This document shows positions 21,905-30,268 of a stretch of 64,000 nt of DNA, piece after piece (the first letter of the stretch is position 1; each line of letters begins with the position of its first letter). The notes under the pieces are model-generated. The model was not told where the DNA came from. It ran no database searches and saw only the letters and a program-made list of their open reading frames with translations. Where the stretch lies: positions 930,001 through 994,000 of the forward strand of contig NZ_CP102950.1 in assembly GCF_024741795.1 (NCBI RefSeq), given 5' to 3'. The translations under genes and the position numbers were made by a program. This DNA comes from Arthrobacter sp. CJ23. Its GTDB lineage: Bacteria; Actinomycetota; Actinomycetes; Actinomycetales; Micrococcaceae.

Positions 21905-22131
21905 CTGGAGCCGAGCTCTGCCAGCGGATCAGGTGTGTCACCCACTACTGGCAGAGGCGGAGGAACCACAAGCGGCTGTCTAAAGAAGCAGCCTTGGGGT
22001 GAAGTCCGCAGCAGAAGTGCCCACCAACGAAGGTCCCTCCGGGGATACCTCTGTGCCGTGTGTCCTTCGTGCGGACCGGGTCTTTGAACTCTCTGACCCG
22101 AATCCGACAGCTAACTTCGCAGGCTATCCAG
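21905..22131 (+). promoter_or_regulatory. Cyclic di-AMP riboswitch (ydaO/yuaA class), copy 1
   Basis: The conserved blocks of this aptamer are present in order: GGCGGAGGAACC (21957-21968), CCTTGGGGTGAAG (21992-22004) and CCGAATCCGACAGCTAAC (22098-22115), ending TTCGCAGGC. The closing stem P1 can form between CTGGAGCC (21905-21912) and GGCTATCCAG (22122-22131). The GAGAGG ribosome site of the M23 gene begins at 22131, at the end of P1. No intrinsic terminator fits between aptamer and gene. The class senses c-di-AMP. Confidence 0.92.
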
Positions 22132-22144
22132 AGAGGAAACACTT

Positions 22145-22972
22145 TTGAGCACGCAAAACGTCAGGGGTCGCCGCCGCTCGCCGGATCCCGTTGCTGAGGT
22201 GCGGACCGCCAGAGTTGTCTCGGCGCAGGACCGCCCCCGCGACCCGCACCGCGAGGTACGCCGCCGCAAGGGCGCACTGCGCCAGGTGGCCGACTTCGCG
22301 GCAGCCAGCGGCGTAGGACAGAAGGCCGGCGTTGCTCTCGCTGCCACCGGACTGGCCCTGACCGTGGCGTTGCCCGCCACAGGCCCCGTGATGGCCACCT
22401 CCGAATCGGGCCAGGCCGTGTCGGCCATGTCAGCGGGCAGCCAGCCCGCCGTCTCCGCTGCGGCAACGGCGAAGATCGACTTCAGCCGCGCGGCGGTCGC
22501 CACCAAGGCAGACCCGGACGGCAAGCTCAAGCAGCTCCTCAGCGCACAGTCCGCAGGTTCCATCCAGCGTGCTTCCTCCCTGGGCACCCTTGGCAGCCCC
22601 CTGGACTCGCTGGTCACCGCTTCGCCCTTCGGCTACCGCATCAGCCCGCTGACTGGCGGCGCCGGCGACTTCCACCGCGGCCAGGACTTCGTGGCCCAGT
22701 GCGGCACCCAGGTCCATGCGGCCGCGGCGGGCAAGGTCACGTTTGTTGGCTGGCACCCCTATGGCGGCGGCAACCGGGTGGTAGTGGACCACGGCAACGG
22801 CCTGGAGACCACCTACAACCACCTGTCCTCCTTCACTGTCCAGATGGGCCAGACGGTCAACCGCGGCGACGTCGTGGCCCTCAGTGGCACCACCGGCGCC
22901 TCCACCGGCTGCCACCTCCACTTCGAGGTCCAGGTCAACGGCGAAGTCGTCGATCCCATGGGTTGGCTGTAA
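22145..22972 (+). CDS. Secreted M23-family metallopeptidase
   Basis: 275 residues. A basic N-region of about 55 residues precedes a hydrophobic segment (about 57-85: QKAGVALAATGLALTVALPATG), giving a long signal peptide. The C-terminal LytM/M23 domain (about 165-275) carries the zinc ligands HRGQD and HLHFE, expected of an endopeptidase that cuts peptidoglycan crosslinks. The TTG start at 22145 lies 8 bases after GAGAGG. The upstream c-di-AMP riboswitch ties its expression to c-di-AMP, a signal of turgor and wall state. Confidence 0.9.
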   Translation: MSTQNVRGRRRSPDPVAEVRTARVVSAQDRPRDPHREVRRRKGALRQVADFAAASGVGQKAGVALAATGLALTVALPATGPVMATSESGQAVSAMSAGSQPAVSAAATAKIDFSRAAVATKADPDGKLKQLLSAQSAGSIQRASSLGTLGSPLDSLVTASPFGYRISPLTGGAGDFHRGQDFVAQCGTQVHAAAAGKVTFVGWHPYGGGNRVVVDHGNGLETTYNHLSSFTVQMGQTVNRGDVVALSGTTGASTGCHLHFEVQVNGEVVDPMGWL

Positions 22973-23087
22973 CGATTTGAGGGTTGCCTCTCGGATGCTG
23001 GCAACGGTCCGTGATCTGAATGTGACATTCAGCTCCAACTGTTGTACCGTCTAAAGCACATCGGCTTTTTAGGGAGCCGGTCCACTT
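22973..23087 (+). promoter_or_regulatory. Intergenic promoter of the second riboswitch transcript
   Basis: GTGACA (23022-23027), a 17-bp spacer and TACCGT (23045-23050) form a plausible sigma-A-type promoter. The -35 sits in a palindrome, TGAATG-TGA-CATTCA (23017-23031). The rest of this stretch holds nothing else I can support. Confidence 0.55.
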
Positions 23088-23268
23088 GAGTGGATTGCCT
23101 AGCTCTGCCACCACTCAAGATCCGTTCGCAAAAATCGTCTGGCAGGGGCGGGGGAACCAATTTTGGCCTTTGAAAGAAGGCCTTGGGGTTAAGTCGCAAA
23201 GCTTCCTTGGAAGCGGCGCGGCCGGGTGACTCCCATCCGAATCCGACAGCTCACCTCGCAGGCATTGG
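23088..23268 (+). promoter_or_regulatory. Cyclic di-AMP riboswitch (ydaO/yuaA class), copy 2
   Basis: The same blocks appear in order: GGCAGGGGCGGGGGAACC (23141-23158), GGCCTTGGGGTTAAG (near 23179-23193) and CCGAATCCGACAGCTCACCTCGCAGGC. P1 can pair TGCCT (23096-23100) with AGGCA (23260-23264). The ribosome site GGGAGAGG (23267-23274) follows at once, again with no room for a terminator. Confidence 0.9.
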
Positions 23269-23282
23269 GAGAGGCTACCTTC

Positions 23283-23978
23283 GTGTCTTCACGCAACACC
23301 CTTGCGCGCCATCGCGCCGAAACGGTTCGTACGAACCCGTTGAGCAACATTTCCAAGGCTGTTTCCTCTAATGCCGGCACCGTTGGCCGCCAGGCCGCCG
23401 TTATCGCAGCGGCTTCCGGCCTCCTGCTGAGCGCGGGAGTGTCCGCCCAGGCAGCGGACCTGGACGTCGCCGCCTCAGAAACCGGCAGCACGCAGCTGGT
23501 TGTCACCGCAGCTTCCTCGGCCACCGTTTCCTTCGAGCGCCCCGTTGTGGCCACCAAGGCAGCCCCCAAGGTTGTCGAACGCCCGGCAGCCGCTGCCACT
23601 GCCGTGTCGGCCATGTCCTCCACCTCCGCTGAAGGCTCCGCAACGGCCGCAGGCTCCGGCCTGGCAGCCATCGCCTACACCGGCATCGGCCACCCGTACG
23701 TCTGGGGCGGCAACACCCCCAACGGCTGGGACTGCTCCGGCTTCACCCAGTGGGTCTACGCCCAGGCCGGCATCAGCATCCCCCGCGTCAACGCCTGGAC
23801 GGCCATGACCCCCACGGCCACTCCGGCCCCCGGCGACCTCGTCATGCAAAACGGCGGCGCACACGTTGGCATCTACGTCGGCAACGGCATGATGATCAGC
23901 GCACTGAACCCCGGCCAGGGCACGCTCCTGCACTCCGTGGCTTCCACCGGCACGTCCTCGTTCTACACCCTCCGCTAA
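23283..23978 (+). CDS. Secreted NlpC/P60-family peptidase
   Basis: 231 residues from GTG 23283, 8 bases after GGGAGAGG. The N-terminus (NTLARHRAE...) is followed by a hydrophobic signal segment GRQAAVIAAASGLLLSAGVS, an Ala/Thr/Val linker, and an NlpC/P60 domain (about 130-231) with catalytic Cys in GWDCSGFTQWVY and His in GGAHVGIYVGNG. The family hydrolyses D-Glu-diaminopimelate bonds in peptidoglycan. Expression is behind the second c-di-AMP riboswitch. Reading frames upstream of the GTG run through the riboswitch and were rejected. Confidence 0.9.
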   Translation: MSSRNTLARHRAETVRTNPLSNISKAVSSNAGTVGRQAAVIAAASGLLLSAGVSAQAADLDVAASETGSTQLVVTAASSATVSFERPVVATKAAPKVVERPAAAATAVSAMSSTSAEGSATAAGSGLAAIAYTGIGHPYVWGGNTPNGWDCSGFTQWVYAQAGISIPRVNAWTAMTPTATPAPGDLVMQNGGAHVGIYVGNGMMISALNPGQGTLLHSVASTGTSSFYTLR

Positions 23979-24076
23979 GAATTCTGTCCGGGGTGCGTCA
24001 GCATGCCCCCAAGATGCTGACGCACCCGCAAGCCGCATGCTGTTTGCCCGCTGCGGAAGACCAAAGAGAGAAACTT

Positions 24077-24838
24077 ATGACTACTCGTGCGAACACCATT
24101 GCGCGGCACCGCGCCGAGGCACCCAAGACCAGCTCGCTGGCCGTCATTGCCAAGGCCATCGGTGACAACGCAGGCGGCGTGGGCCGCCAGGCAGCCGTCA
24201 TTGCTGCTGCTTCGGGCCTTGTCCTGACGAGCGGCATCGCGGCCAACGCCGCCGAAGCCAACGTCCAGCGCGAATCGACCTCCACCAGCACCCTGGACGT
24301 CCAGTCCGTGGTCCAGGCGAGCATCGCCGCCGACTCCAAGGTTGCCATCTCCTACGAGCGCCCCGTGGTCACCGCCGTCGAGGCCCCCGCACCGGTTGAG
24401 GTTGCTCCGGAACCCAAGGCAGCACCGGCAGCAGGCACCAGTGCCGCAGCAGGCGCGAATGTCACCGTCCAGCGCACGGCCCAGGCTGCCCCGGCCGCCT
24501 CCGCCAGCGGCAAGGGCGCAGCGATTGCCGCCGCAGCCTACGCCCAGCTCGGTGTCACGCAGGACTGCACCATGCTGGTCACCAATTCGCTCGCGGCCGT
24601 TGGCATCCACTTCCACGACTGGCCGGCAGGCTACCTGTCCCTCGGCCGCACGGTCAGCGCCGCCGAGGCACAGCCGGGCGACCTGGCCTACTACTCCAAC
24701 GGCGGCTTCGGCGGCATGGCCCACATCGCCGTCTACGTCGGCAACGGCATGGCAGTGCACGGTGGCTGGAACGGCAGCACCACCGCACTGTTCAGCGTGA
24801 ACGTGGGCTCCGGCCCCGTCTTCATCCGCGTTAACTAA
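24077..24838 (+). CDS. Secreted NlpC/P60-like protein
   Basis: 253 residues. The N-terminus (NTIARHRAEAPKTSSLAVI, then GGVGRQAAVIAAASGLVLTSG) closely copies that of the preceding gene. A Pro/Ala/Val linker runs to about 150. The C-terminal domain has candidate catalytic Cys in TQDCTMLV and His in GGMAHIAVYVGNG, a divergent NlpC/P60 (CHAP-like) arrangement in which DCT replaces the usual DCS. It starts 98 bp after the previous gene with no riboswitch of its own and is probably on the same transcript. A strong terminator follows. Confidence 0.82.
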   Translation: MTTRANTIARHRAEAPKTSSLAVIAKAIGDNAGGVGRQAAVIAAASGLVLTSGIAANAAEANVQRESTSTSTLDVQSVVQASIAADSKVAISYERPVVTAVEAPAPVEVAPEPKAAPAAGTSAAAGANVTVQRTAQAAPAASASGKGAAIAAAAYAQLGVTQDCTMLVTNSLAAVGIHFHDWPAGYLSLGRTVSAAEAQPGDLAYYSNGGFGGMAHIAVYVGNGMAVHGGWNGSTTALFSVNVGSGPVFIRVN

Positions 24839-24850
24839 GCAGCGTCCCCA

Positions 24851-24893
24851 CGGAACACCCCGCAGGCCACCGGCCGGCGGGGTGTTCCGCTTT
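24851..24893 (+). terminator. Rho-independent terminator after the NlpC/P60 genes
   Basis: A perfect 13-bp stem (CGGAACACCCCGC, 24851-24863, with GCGGGGTGTTCCG, 24877-24889) is followed by CTTT. Confidence 0.8.
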
Positions 24894-25085
24894 AACGCGC
24901 AAACTCCGGTGCCCCGCACATGGCCGGCTCATGAACTTTGGCTGACACCGGCCCGGAAGCGGTCCGGAAATTCGGTGATCGGGCAATCTGGTGCTTACTC
25001 TTGTGGTGTCGATCCACAGCCCGGCCATGCCGAGGGCAGCCGGCCCTCGTGCCCCTGACGGGTGCGGCCGTGAAGAGGTATGTGC

Positions 25086-25586
25086 ATGCGCACACTCGTT
25101 CTGAATGCTGGATATGAACCGCTGGCGGTAGTGACCTTCCGCCGGGCGCTGGTCCTTGTGCTGACTGGAAAAGCTAGCGTGGTGGCCGAAGGCGACGAGC
25201 CTGTCGTCGGGCCACAGGAGATCCTCGGGCGCCCGTCCGTGATACTCCTCAACCGCTACATCCGGCCACGGTACAACCGGATCACTGCAGTGAGCCGCCG
25301 CGGGGTCCTCCGCCGCGACGCCCACCGCTGCGCCTACTGCGGGAAAGCAGCCCACACCATTGACCACGTCCACCCCAAATCCAGGGGCGGCGCGGATTCC
25401 TGGGAAAACCTGGTTGCGGCGTGCCTGCGGTGCAACAACGCCAAGAGCAACTACACGCTGGCCGAGATGGGCTGGAAACTGCGGTTCACCCCCTCGGTTC
25501 CGTCCGGAACCATGTGGCAGATCAAGGAACTTGAGAAACCTGCGCCGGCATGGGACCCGTTCCTGCTGCCCGAATCCGCGGCCTGA
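25086..25586 (+). CDS. HNH endonuclease-fold protein
   Basis: 166 residues from ATG 25086 (AAGAGG 7 bases upstream; the ATG two codons earlier is too close to it). The N-terminus is MRTLVLNAGYEPLAVVTFRR. An HNH domain with zinc pairs CAYCG and CLRCN and the catalytic core DHVHPKSRGGADSWENLV lies at about 82-125. This family is widespread and single-copy in actinobacteria, not obviously part of a mobile element or restriction system here. The substrate is unknown. Confidence 0.87.
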   Translation: MRTLVLNAGYEPLAVVTFRRALVLVLTGKASVVAEGDEPVVGPQEILGRPSVILLNRYIRPRYNRITAVSRRGVLRRDAHRCAYCGKAAHTIDHVHPKSRGGADSWENLVAACLRCNNAKSNYTLAEMGWKLRFTPSVPSGTMWQIKELEKPAPAWDPFLLPESAA

Positions 25587-25625
25587 ACCGACGCCTGCCG
25601 TGCCGCGTCCGGGTAGTCTGGGCGG

Positions 25626-26240
25626 ATGGAGTTCGATGCAGTGATCCTGGCGGGTGGCAGGTCCAGCCGCCTCGGCGGCGTGCCCAAGTCCGGGTTGGAG
25701 TACGACGGCGCCACCCTGCTTGAGCGCGCCCTGCTGGCCGCGCGCGGGGCCAGGTCCGCCGTCGTCGTGGGTCCTCCACTGGAGGGCCTCCCGCCCGGCA
25801 CGCTCACGGCCCGGGAGGAACCGCCGTTCGCTGGTCCGGCAGCCGCGATTGCCGCCGGCCTTGCGGCCCTGGCGGGGCGCCCGGACGGTACCCCAACCGT
25901 GCCCTGGATACTCGTCCTGGCCTGCGACATGCCCCACGCCCGGGACGCCGTGGACGTCCTCATCCACGGTCTCGAGGCCAGCCCCGGGACCGAAGGCGCC
26001 ATGGCAGTCTCGGCGGATGGCCGCAAGCAACCGCTGCTTGGCCTATACAGCACGGCGGCCCTGGAACGGGAAATCGCGGCGGCCCATGGCAGCGGCGGGC
26101 TGGTGAACGCCTCCGTGTTCGGGCTGCTTGCTAGGCTGGAGCTGCTGCCCGTGCCTGTTCCTTCGGGGTCCACCGATGACGTGGACACCTGGGAAGATGC
26201 TGCAGCACTAGGAATAGACGGCCCACGCCGTACCAGCTGA
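25626..26240 (+). CDS. mobA: Molybdenum cofactor guanylyltransferase
   Basis: 204 residues. The N-terminal nucleotide-binding motif is LAGGRSSRLGGVPKSGLEYDG. ACDMPHARDAVDVLI carries the metal-binding Asp of the family. It attaches GMP to molybdenum cofactor to make the MGD form used by formate dehydrogenase-type enzymes, which fits the gene two positions downstream. TAGTCT lies 6 bases before the ATG, so the transcript is probably leaderless. It heads the mobA-DUF6457-moeA run. Confidence 0.87.
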   Translation: MEFDAVILAGGRSSRLGGVPKSGLEYDGATLLERALLAARGARSAVVVGPPLEGLPPGTLTAREEPPFAGPAAAIAAGLAALAGRPDGTPTVPWILVLACDMPHARDAVDVLIHGLEASPGTEGAMAVSADGRKQPLLGLYSTAALEREIAAAHGSGGLVNASVFGLLARLELLPVPVPSGSTDDVDTWEDAAALGIDGPRRTS

Positions 26241-26260
26241 ACCGATTTGTGGAGGCGGAC

Positions 26261-26548
26261 ATGAAGAGCCAGGAAGAGACGCTCGAGGAATGGTGCCGCG
26301 CCCTGCTGCAGGCATTTGAACTGGAAGACCTCGACGTCGACATCAACGAGGTCCTGTCCCTCGCCGGAGTCGCTGCCCACTCCGTGATCCGCCCGGCCGC
26401 CCCCCTGACCACCTTCATCGCCGGCTATGCCGCTGGCCGCGCATCCAGCGCCGGCGAAGCACGGGATGACGCCTCGATGGCTGCGGCCATGGGCCTGGCC
26501 CGCAAGCTGGTTAGCGAGTACACGGGCACCGGGGCCGACGCCGAATGA
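26261..26548 (+). CDS. DUF6457 protein in the molybdenum cofactor cluster
   Basis: 95 residues from ATG 26261, 6 bases after GGAGG (a GTG at 26249 has no site). It is acidic and helical, with the segment LDVDINEVLSLAGVAAHSVIRPAAPLT split by a Pro-rich turn. It ends by overlapping the moeA start (ATGA). Placement between mobA and moeA suggests a role in cofactor handling for the nearby oxidoreductase. No activity is known to me. Confidence 0.8.
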   Translation: MKSQEETLEEWCRALLQAFELEDLDVDINEVLSLAGVAAHSVIRPAAPLTTFIAGYAAGRASSAGEARDDASMAAAMGLARKLVSEYTGTGADAE

Positions 26549-27897
26549 CGGATGCCCCCGGACAGGGCACCGAAACCACTGCCCCGGACGCGGGCCACCG
26601 CCTGGCGCACACCTGGCACGAGGCCCGCCAGCGCGCCTTCGACTGCGCCACGCCCATCCCCGCGGGCCCCGTTCCGCTTACGGCTGCCCTCGGCCGCATC
26701 CTCGCCGCCGACGTCCTCGCCCTGCAGGACCTGCCGCACTATGCCTCCTCGGCCATGGACGGCTGGGCCGTGAACGGCAGCGGGCCGTGGGTCCTTGCCG
26801 ATCCCGGCCAGCCTCTCGCCCCGCACCAGGCCAGCCAGATCGTCACTGGCGGCCTGATCCCGCCCGGGGCCAAGGCCGTGCTGCGCAGCGAAAGCGGCGT
26901 CATCAGCCGGGACGAAGACGGCCTGCCTGTGCTCGCCCTGGGCGGATCGGCCAAGCCGGGGGAACCGCGCAATGGCCAGCACATCCGCAAGGCCGCGGAG
27001 GAAGCAACAACCGGGGAGCTGCTGATCAAGGCCGGCACCGTGCTCAACCCGGCGCACCTTGCGCTGGCCGCCCTGGCCGGCCGGGATGACGTCACCGTCC
27101 TCGGCAAGCCGCTGGTGAAGTTCCTGATGACCGGCTCCGAAGTGGTGACGTCGGGCATGCCGGCGCCAGGTCAGGTGCGCGATACCTTCGGCCCCCAGCT
27201 GGGCGCCGTCGTCGAGCTCCTTGGCGGGATCGCCGGTGAGCAGCTCAAGGTGGGCGACTCCTACGAGGAATGGTTCGAGGCCCTCGAGGACGCCGAGCCG
27301 GCCCCGGACGCGCCGCCGGCCGACGTGGTCATCACCACCGGCGGCACCGGCCGCTCCGGAACAGACCACTTCCGCAACGCTGTGGCCCAGTTGGGCGGCC
27401 GCCTCCTGATCGACGGCATCGCGATGCGCCCCGGCCACCCGGCCGTGCTGGCGGAACTGCCTGACGGCCGCTTCGTCCTGGGGCTGCCCGGCAACCCGCT
27501 GGCGGCCATGATGGCACTCTTCACCGTGGGCGCGCCGCTGCTCGCGGCACTCGGCCATGCCCCACTGGCGGAGATCGGCGAGGTCCCCTGCGGTGCCATG
27601 ATCGACGCCGATCCCGGCCGCACACGCCTGATGCCGTTCAGGTTCGTGTACGGCCTGGCGTCCCCGGCCCGGCACACCGGACCGGGCATGATGCGCGGCC
27701 TCGCGGCCGCGGACGGCGTCATGGTGGTGCCACCCCATGGCGTCCAGCTGGGTGAGCCCGTGCCGGCCTTTGCGCTGCCCTGGGGCGAGCCCTTGCCGGT
27801 TCCCGACACCGCGGGGGAGAAGCCCCGCAAGGCTCCGGCCCGGCCACCCCGCAAGGCGCCCTCCGGACCCGTGGACTGGAGCGCCTTGGGCGGCTGA
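26545..27897 (+). CDS. moeA: Molybdopterin molybdotransferase
   Basis: 450 residues. It shows MoeA domain order: N-terminal part with SAMDGWAVNGSG, the MPT-binding MogA-like domain with TTGGTGRSGTDHF and GLPGNPLAAMMALF, and a C-terminal beta domain. It inserts molybdate into adenylylated molybdopterin. The start overlaps the DUF6457 stop by 4 bases, implying translational coupling. A Pro/Lys/Arg-rich tail of about 25 residues extends past the usual end. Confidence 0.9.
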   Translation: MTDAPGQGTETTAPDAGHRLAHTWHEARQRAFDCATPIPAGPVPLTAALGRILAADVLALQDLPHYASSAMDGWAVNGSGPWVLADPGQPLAPHQASQIVTGGLIPPGAKAVLRSESGVISRDEDGLPVLALGGSAKPGEPRNGQHIRKAAEEATTGELLIKAGTVLNPAHLALAALAGRDDVTVLGKPLVKFLMTGSEVVTSGMPAPGQVRDTFGPQLGAVVELLGGIAGEQLKVGDSYEEWFEALEDAEPAPDAPPADVVITTGGTGRSGTDHFRNAVAQLGGRLLIDGIAMRPGHPAVLAELPDGRFVLGLPGNPLAAMMALFTVGAPLLAALGHAPLAEIGEVPCGAMIDADPGRTRLMPFRFVYGLASPARHTGPGMMRGLAAADGVMVVPPHGVQLGEPVPAFALPWGEPLPVPDTAGEKPRKAPARPPRKAPSGPVDWSALGG

Positions 27898-27951
27898 GCC
27901 CGGATATGGTCCCGGCTGGCACCGCGGGGCAGGGCTTGCAATGATGGAGCC

Positions 27952-30267
27952 ATGAACAGGCATGCCCCCGAGCAGGACATCAACGAAGATGACCTCCAGA
28001 TCCACGCGCCCAAACGATCCGCCGCAGGTGTCAAGGCTGTCACCGTAGCCTTGGAACGCGGGCTGGCCCAGGCCGGCGTAGGCCGGACCGTGAAGTCCAT
28101 GCTGCGCGTTAACCAGCACAATGGCTTCGACTGCCCCGGCTGCGCCTGGCCCGAGTCCATCACCGGCAAACGCAGTCCCGCCGAGTTCTGCGAAAACGGC
28201 GCCAAGGCCATTGCCGAGGAAAGCACCACCAGGATCGTCGACGCCGGATTCTGGGCCGGGCATTCCCTGGCCGAACTCGAGGACAAGACCGAGTACTGGC
28301 TCGGCAGCCAGGGACGCATCTCCGAGCCCGTGGTCATCCGGCCCGGCGACACCCACTATTCGCCCATCAGCTGGGCCGACGCCTTCGCCCTGATCGGCGA
28401 GCACGTCAACGCCACCACCCCGGAGCGCTGCGTCTTCTACACCTCCGGCCGCACGGCCAACGAGACGGCGTTCATGTACCAGCTCTTCGCCCGCAGCCTG
28501 GGCACCAACAACCTGCCCGACTGCTCCAACATGTGCCACGAGTCCTCCGGCAGCGCCCTGAACCCGACCATCGGCATCGGCAAGGGCACGGTCTCCCTCG
28601 AGGACATCCACGAGGCCCGGCTGGTGCTGGTGGTGGGCCAGAACCCCGGCACCAACCACCCCCGCATGCTCTCCGCGCTGCGTGACTGCAAGAACAACGG
28701 CGGCAAGGTGGTGGCCGTGAACCCGCTGCCCGAGGCCGGGCTCCTGAACTTCAAGGACCCGCAGTCCCTCAGCGGCGTGATCGGCGGCGGCACGGACATC
28801 GCCGACGATTTCCTCCAGATCAAGGTGGGCGGCGACCTCGCCCTCTTCCAGGCGCTGGGCCACCTGCTGCTGGAAGAGGAGAAGCGCGCGCCCGGAACGG
28901 TGGTGGACCACGAGTTCATCGCCGCCCAGACGGACGGCTTCGAGGCATACGCCGAGGCACGGGCCAGCCTGGACTGGGCCGAGACCGAGCGGGCCACCGG
29001 GCTCAGCCGCATCGAAATCACCAAGGTTGCCGGCATGCTGGCCGCCTCCAAGGGCACCATCATCTGCTGGGCCCTGGGCCTGACCCAGCAGCCGCACTCG
29101 GTGGATACCCTGCGCGAAATCATCAACCTGCTGCTCCTGCAGGGCAACTTCGGCAAGCGCGGCGCCGGCGCCTGCCCCGTCCGCGGGCACTCCAACGTCC
29201 AGGGTGACCGCACCATGGGCATCTGGGAGAAGCCGGCCGAGAAGTTCCTCGCCGCCCTGGACCAGGAATTCGGCTTCGCCATGCCGCGCGAACACGGCCA
29301 TGACTCCGTGGAAACCCAGCACGCCCTGGAAAAGGGCGAGGTGGACGTGTTCGTCTCCATGGGCGGCAACTTCGCGGCCGCGGGCTCGGACACCGTGGCC
29401 CTGGAGGCGGGCCTGCGCAAGGCCGGGCTGACCGTGCACATCTCCACCAAGCCCAACCGCGCCCATGTGGTCCACGGCAGGACGTCCCTGATCCTGCCCA
29501 CGTTGGGCCGCACGGACACCGACGACAAGCACCCCAAGGGCAAGCAGTTCCTCTCGGTGGAGGACTCCATGTCCGTCATCCACTCCACGCAGGGCCGCCT
29601 GACGCCCGTTTCGGAGCACCTGCTCAGCGAACCTGTCATTGTGGCACGCATGGCTCAGGCTGTGCTGGGCGATGATCACGCCGTGGACTGGCGTGCCATG
29701 GCCGAGGACTACGACGTCATCAGGGACCACATTTCCCGCGTCATTCCGGGCTTCGAGGAGTTCAACACCCGGGTCCGCACCAAGAACGGCTTCGTGCTTC
29801 CCAACCCGCCGCGTGATACCCGCACCTTCGCCACGGACATCGGCAGGGCCCGCTTCACGGTGAGCCCGCTCGAATACCTTGAGGCCCCGGAGGGCCACCT
29901 GATCCTGCAGACCGTCCGCAGCCACGACCAGTACAACACCACGTTCTACGGCCTCGACGACCGCTACCGGGGGGTGTCCGAGGGGCGCCGGGTGGTCCTG
30001 GTCCACGAGGACGACCTCCGCGAGCTCGGGTTCGCAGACCGGGACATGGTGGACGTCATCTCCACCTTCGGCGGCACGGAACGCCGGGCCGACAAGTTCC
30101 GCCTGGTGGCCTATCCCACGGCCAAAGGCTGCGCCGCCGCGTACTTCCCGGAAGCGAACGCCCTGGTGCACCGCGAACTCGTGGCCCGCGAGTCCAACAC
30201 GCCCGGCTACAAGGCCATGACGGTGCGCTTCGTGAAGCACGCCGCCGCAGAGGGCGCGGGCGTCTGA
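27952..30267 (+). CDS. FdhF/YdeP-family molybdopterin oxidoreductase (formate dehydrogenase-like)
   Basis: 771 residues. The N-terminus has a Cys cluster (C61, C64, C80 in FDCPGCAWPE ... AEFCENG). The long bis-MGD-binding core contains NMCHESSGSALNPTIGIGKG and GQNPGTNHPRMLSAL, and the C-terminal MopB domain binds the second guanine. The CHESS Cys may be a molybdenum ligand. In this family the physiological substrate is uncertain; some members act in acid resistance rather than classical formate oxidation. The downstream fdhD, separated by one base, supports a formate-dehydrogenase-like enzyme needing sulfuration of its cofactor. Confidence 0.88.
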   Translation: MNRHAPEQDINEDDLQIHAPKRSAAGVKAVTVALERGLAQAGVGRTVKSMLRVNQHNGFDCPGCAWPESITGKRSPAEFCENGAKAIAEESTTRIVDAGFWAGHSLAELEDKTEYWLGSQGRISEPVVIRPGDTHYSPISWADAFALIGEHVNATTPERCVFYTSGRTANETAFMYQLFARSLGTNNLPDCSNMCHESSGSALNPTIGIGKGTVSLEDIHEARLVLVVGQNPGTNHPRMLSALRDCKNNGGKVVAVNPLPEAGLLNFKDPQSLSGVIGGGTDIADDFLQIKVGGDLALFQALGHLLLEEEKRAPGTVVDHEFIAAQTDGFEAYAEARASLDWAETERATGLSRIEITKVAGMLAASKGTIICWALGLTQQPHSVDTLREIINLLLLQGNFGKRGAGACPVRGHSNVQGDRTMGIWEKPAEKFLAALDQEFGFAMPREHGHDSVETQHALEKGEVDVFVSMGGNFAAAGSDTVALEAGLRKAGLTVHISTKPNRAHVVHGRTSLILPTLGRTDTDDKHPKGKQFLSVEDSMSVIHSTQGRLTPVSEHLLSEPVIVARMAQAVLGDDHAVDWRAMAEDYDVIRDHISRVIPGFEEFNTRVRTKNGFVLPNPPRDTRTFATDIGRARFTVSPLEYLEAPEGHLILQTVRSHDQYNTTFYGLDDRYRGVSEGRRVVLVHEDDLRELGFADRDMVDVISTFGGTERRADKFRLVAYPTAKGCAAAYFPEANALVHRELVARESNTPGYKAMTVRFVKHAAAEGAGV

Positions 30268-30268
30268 G

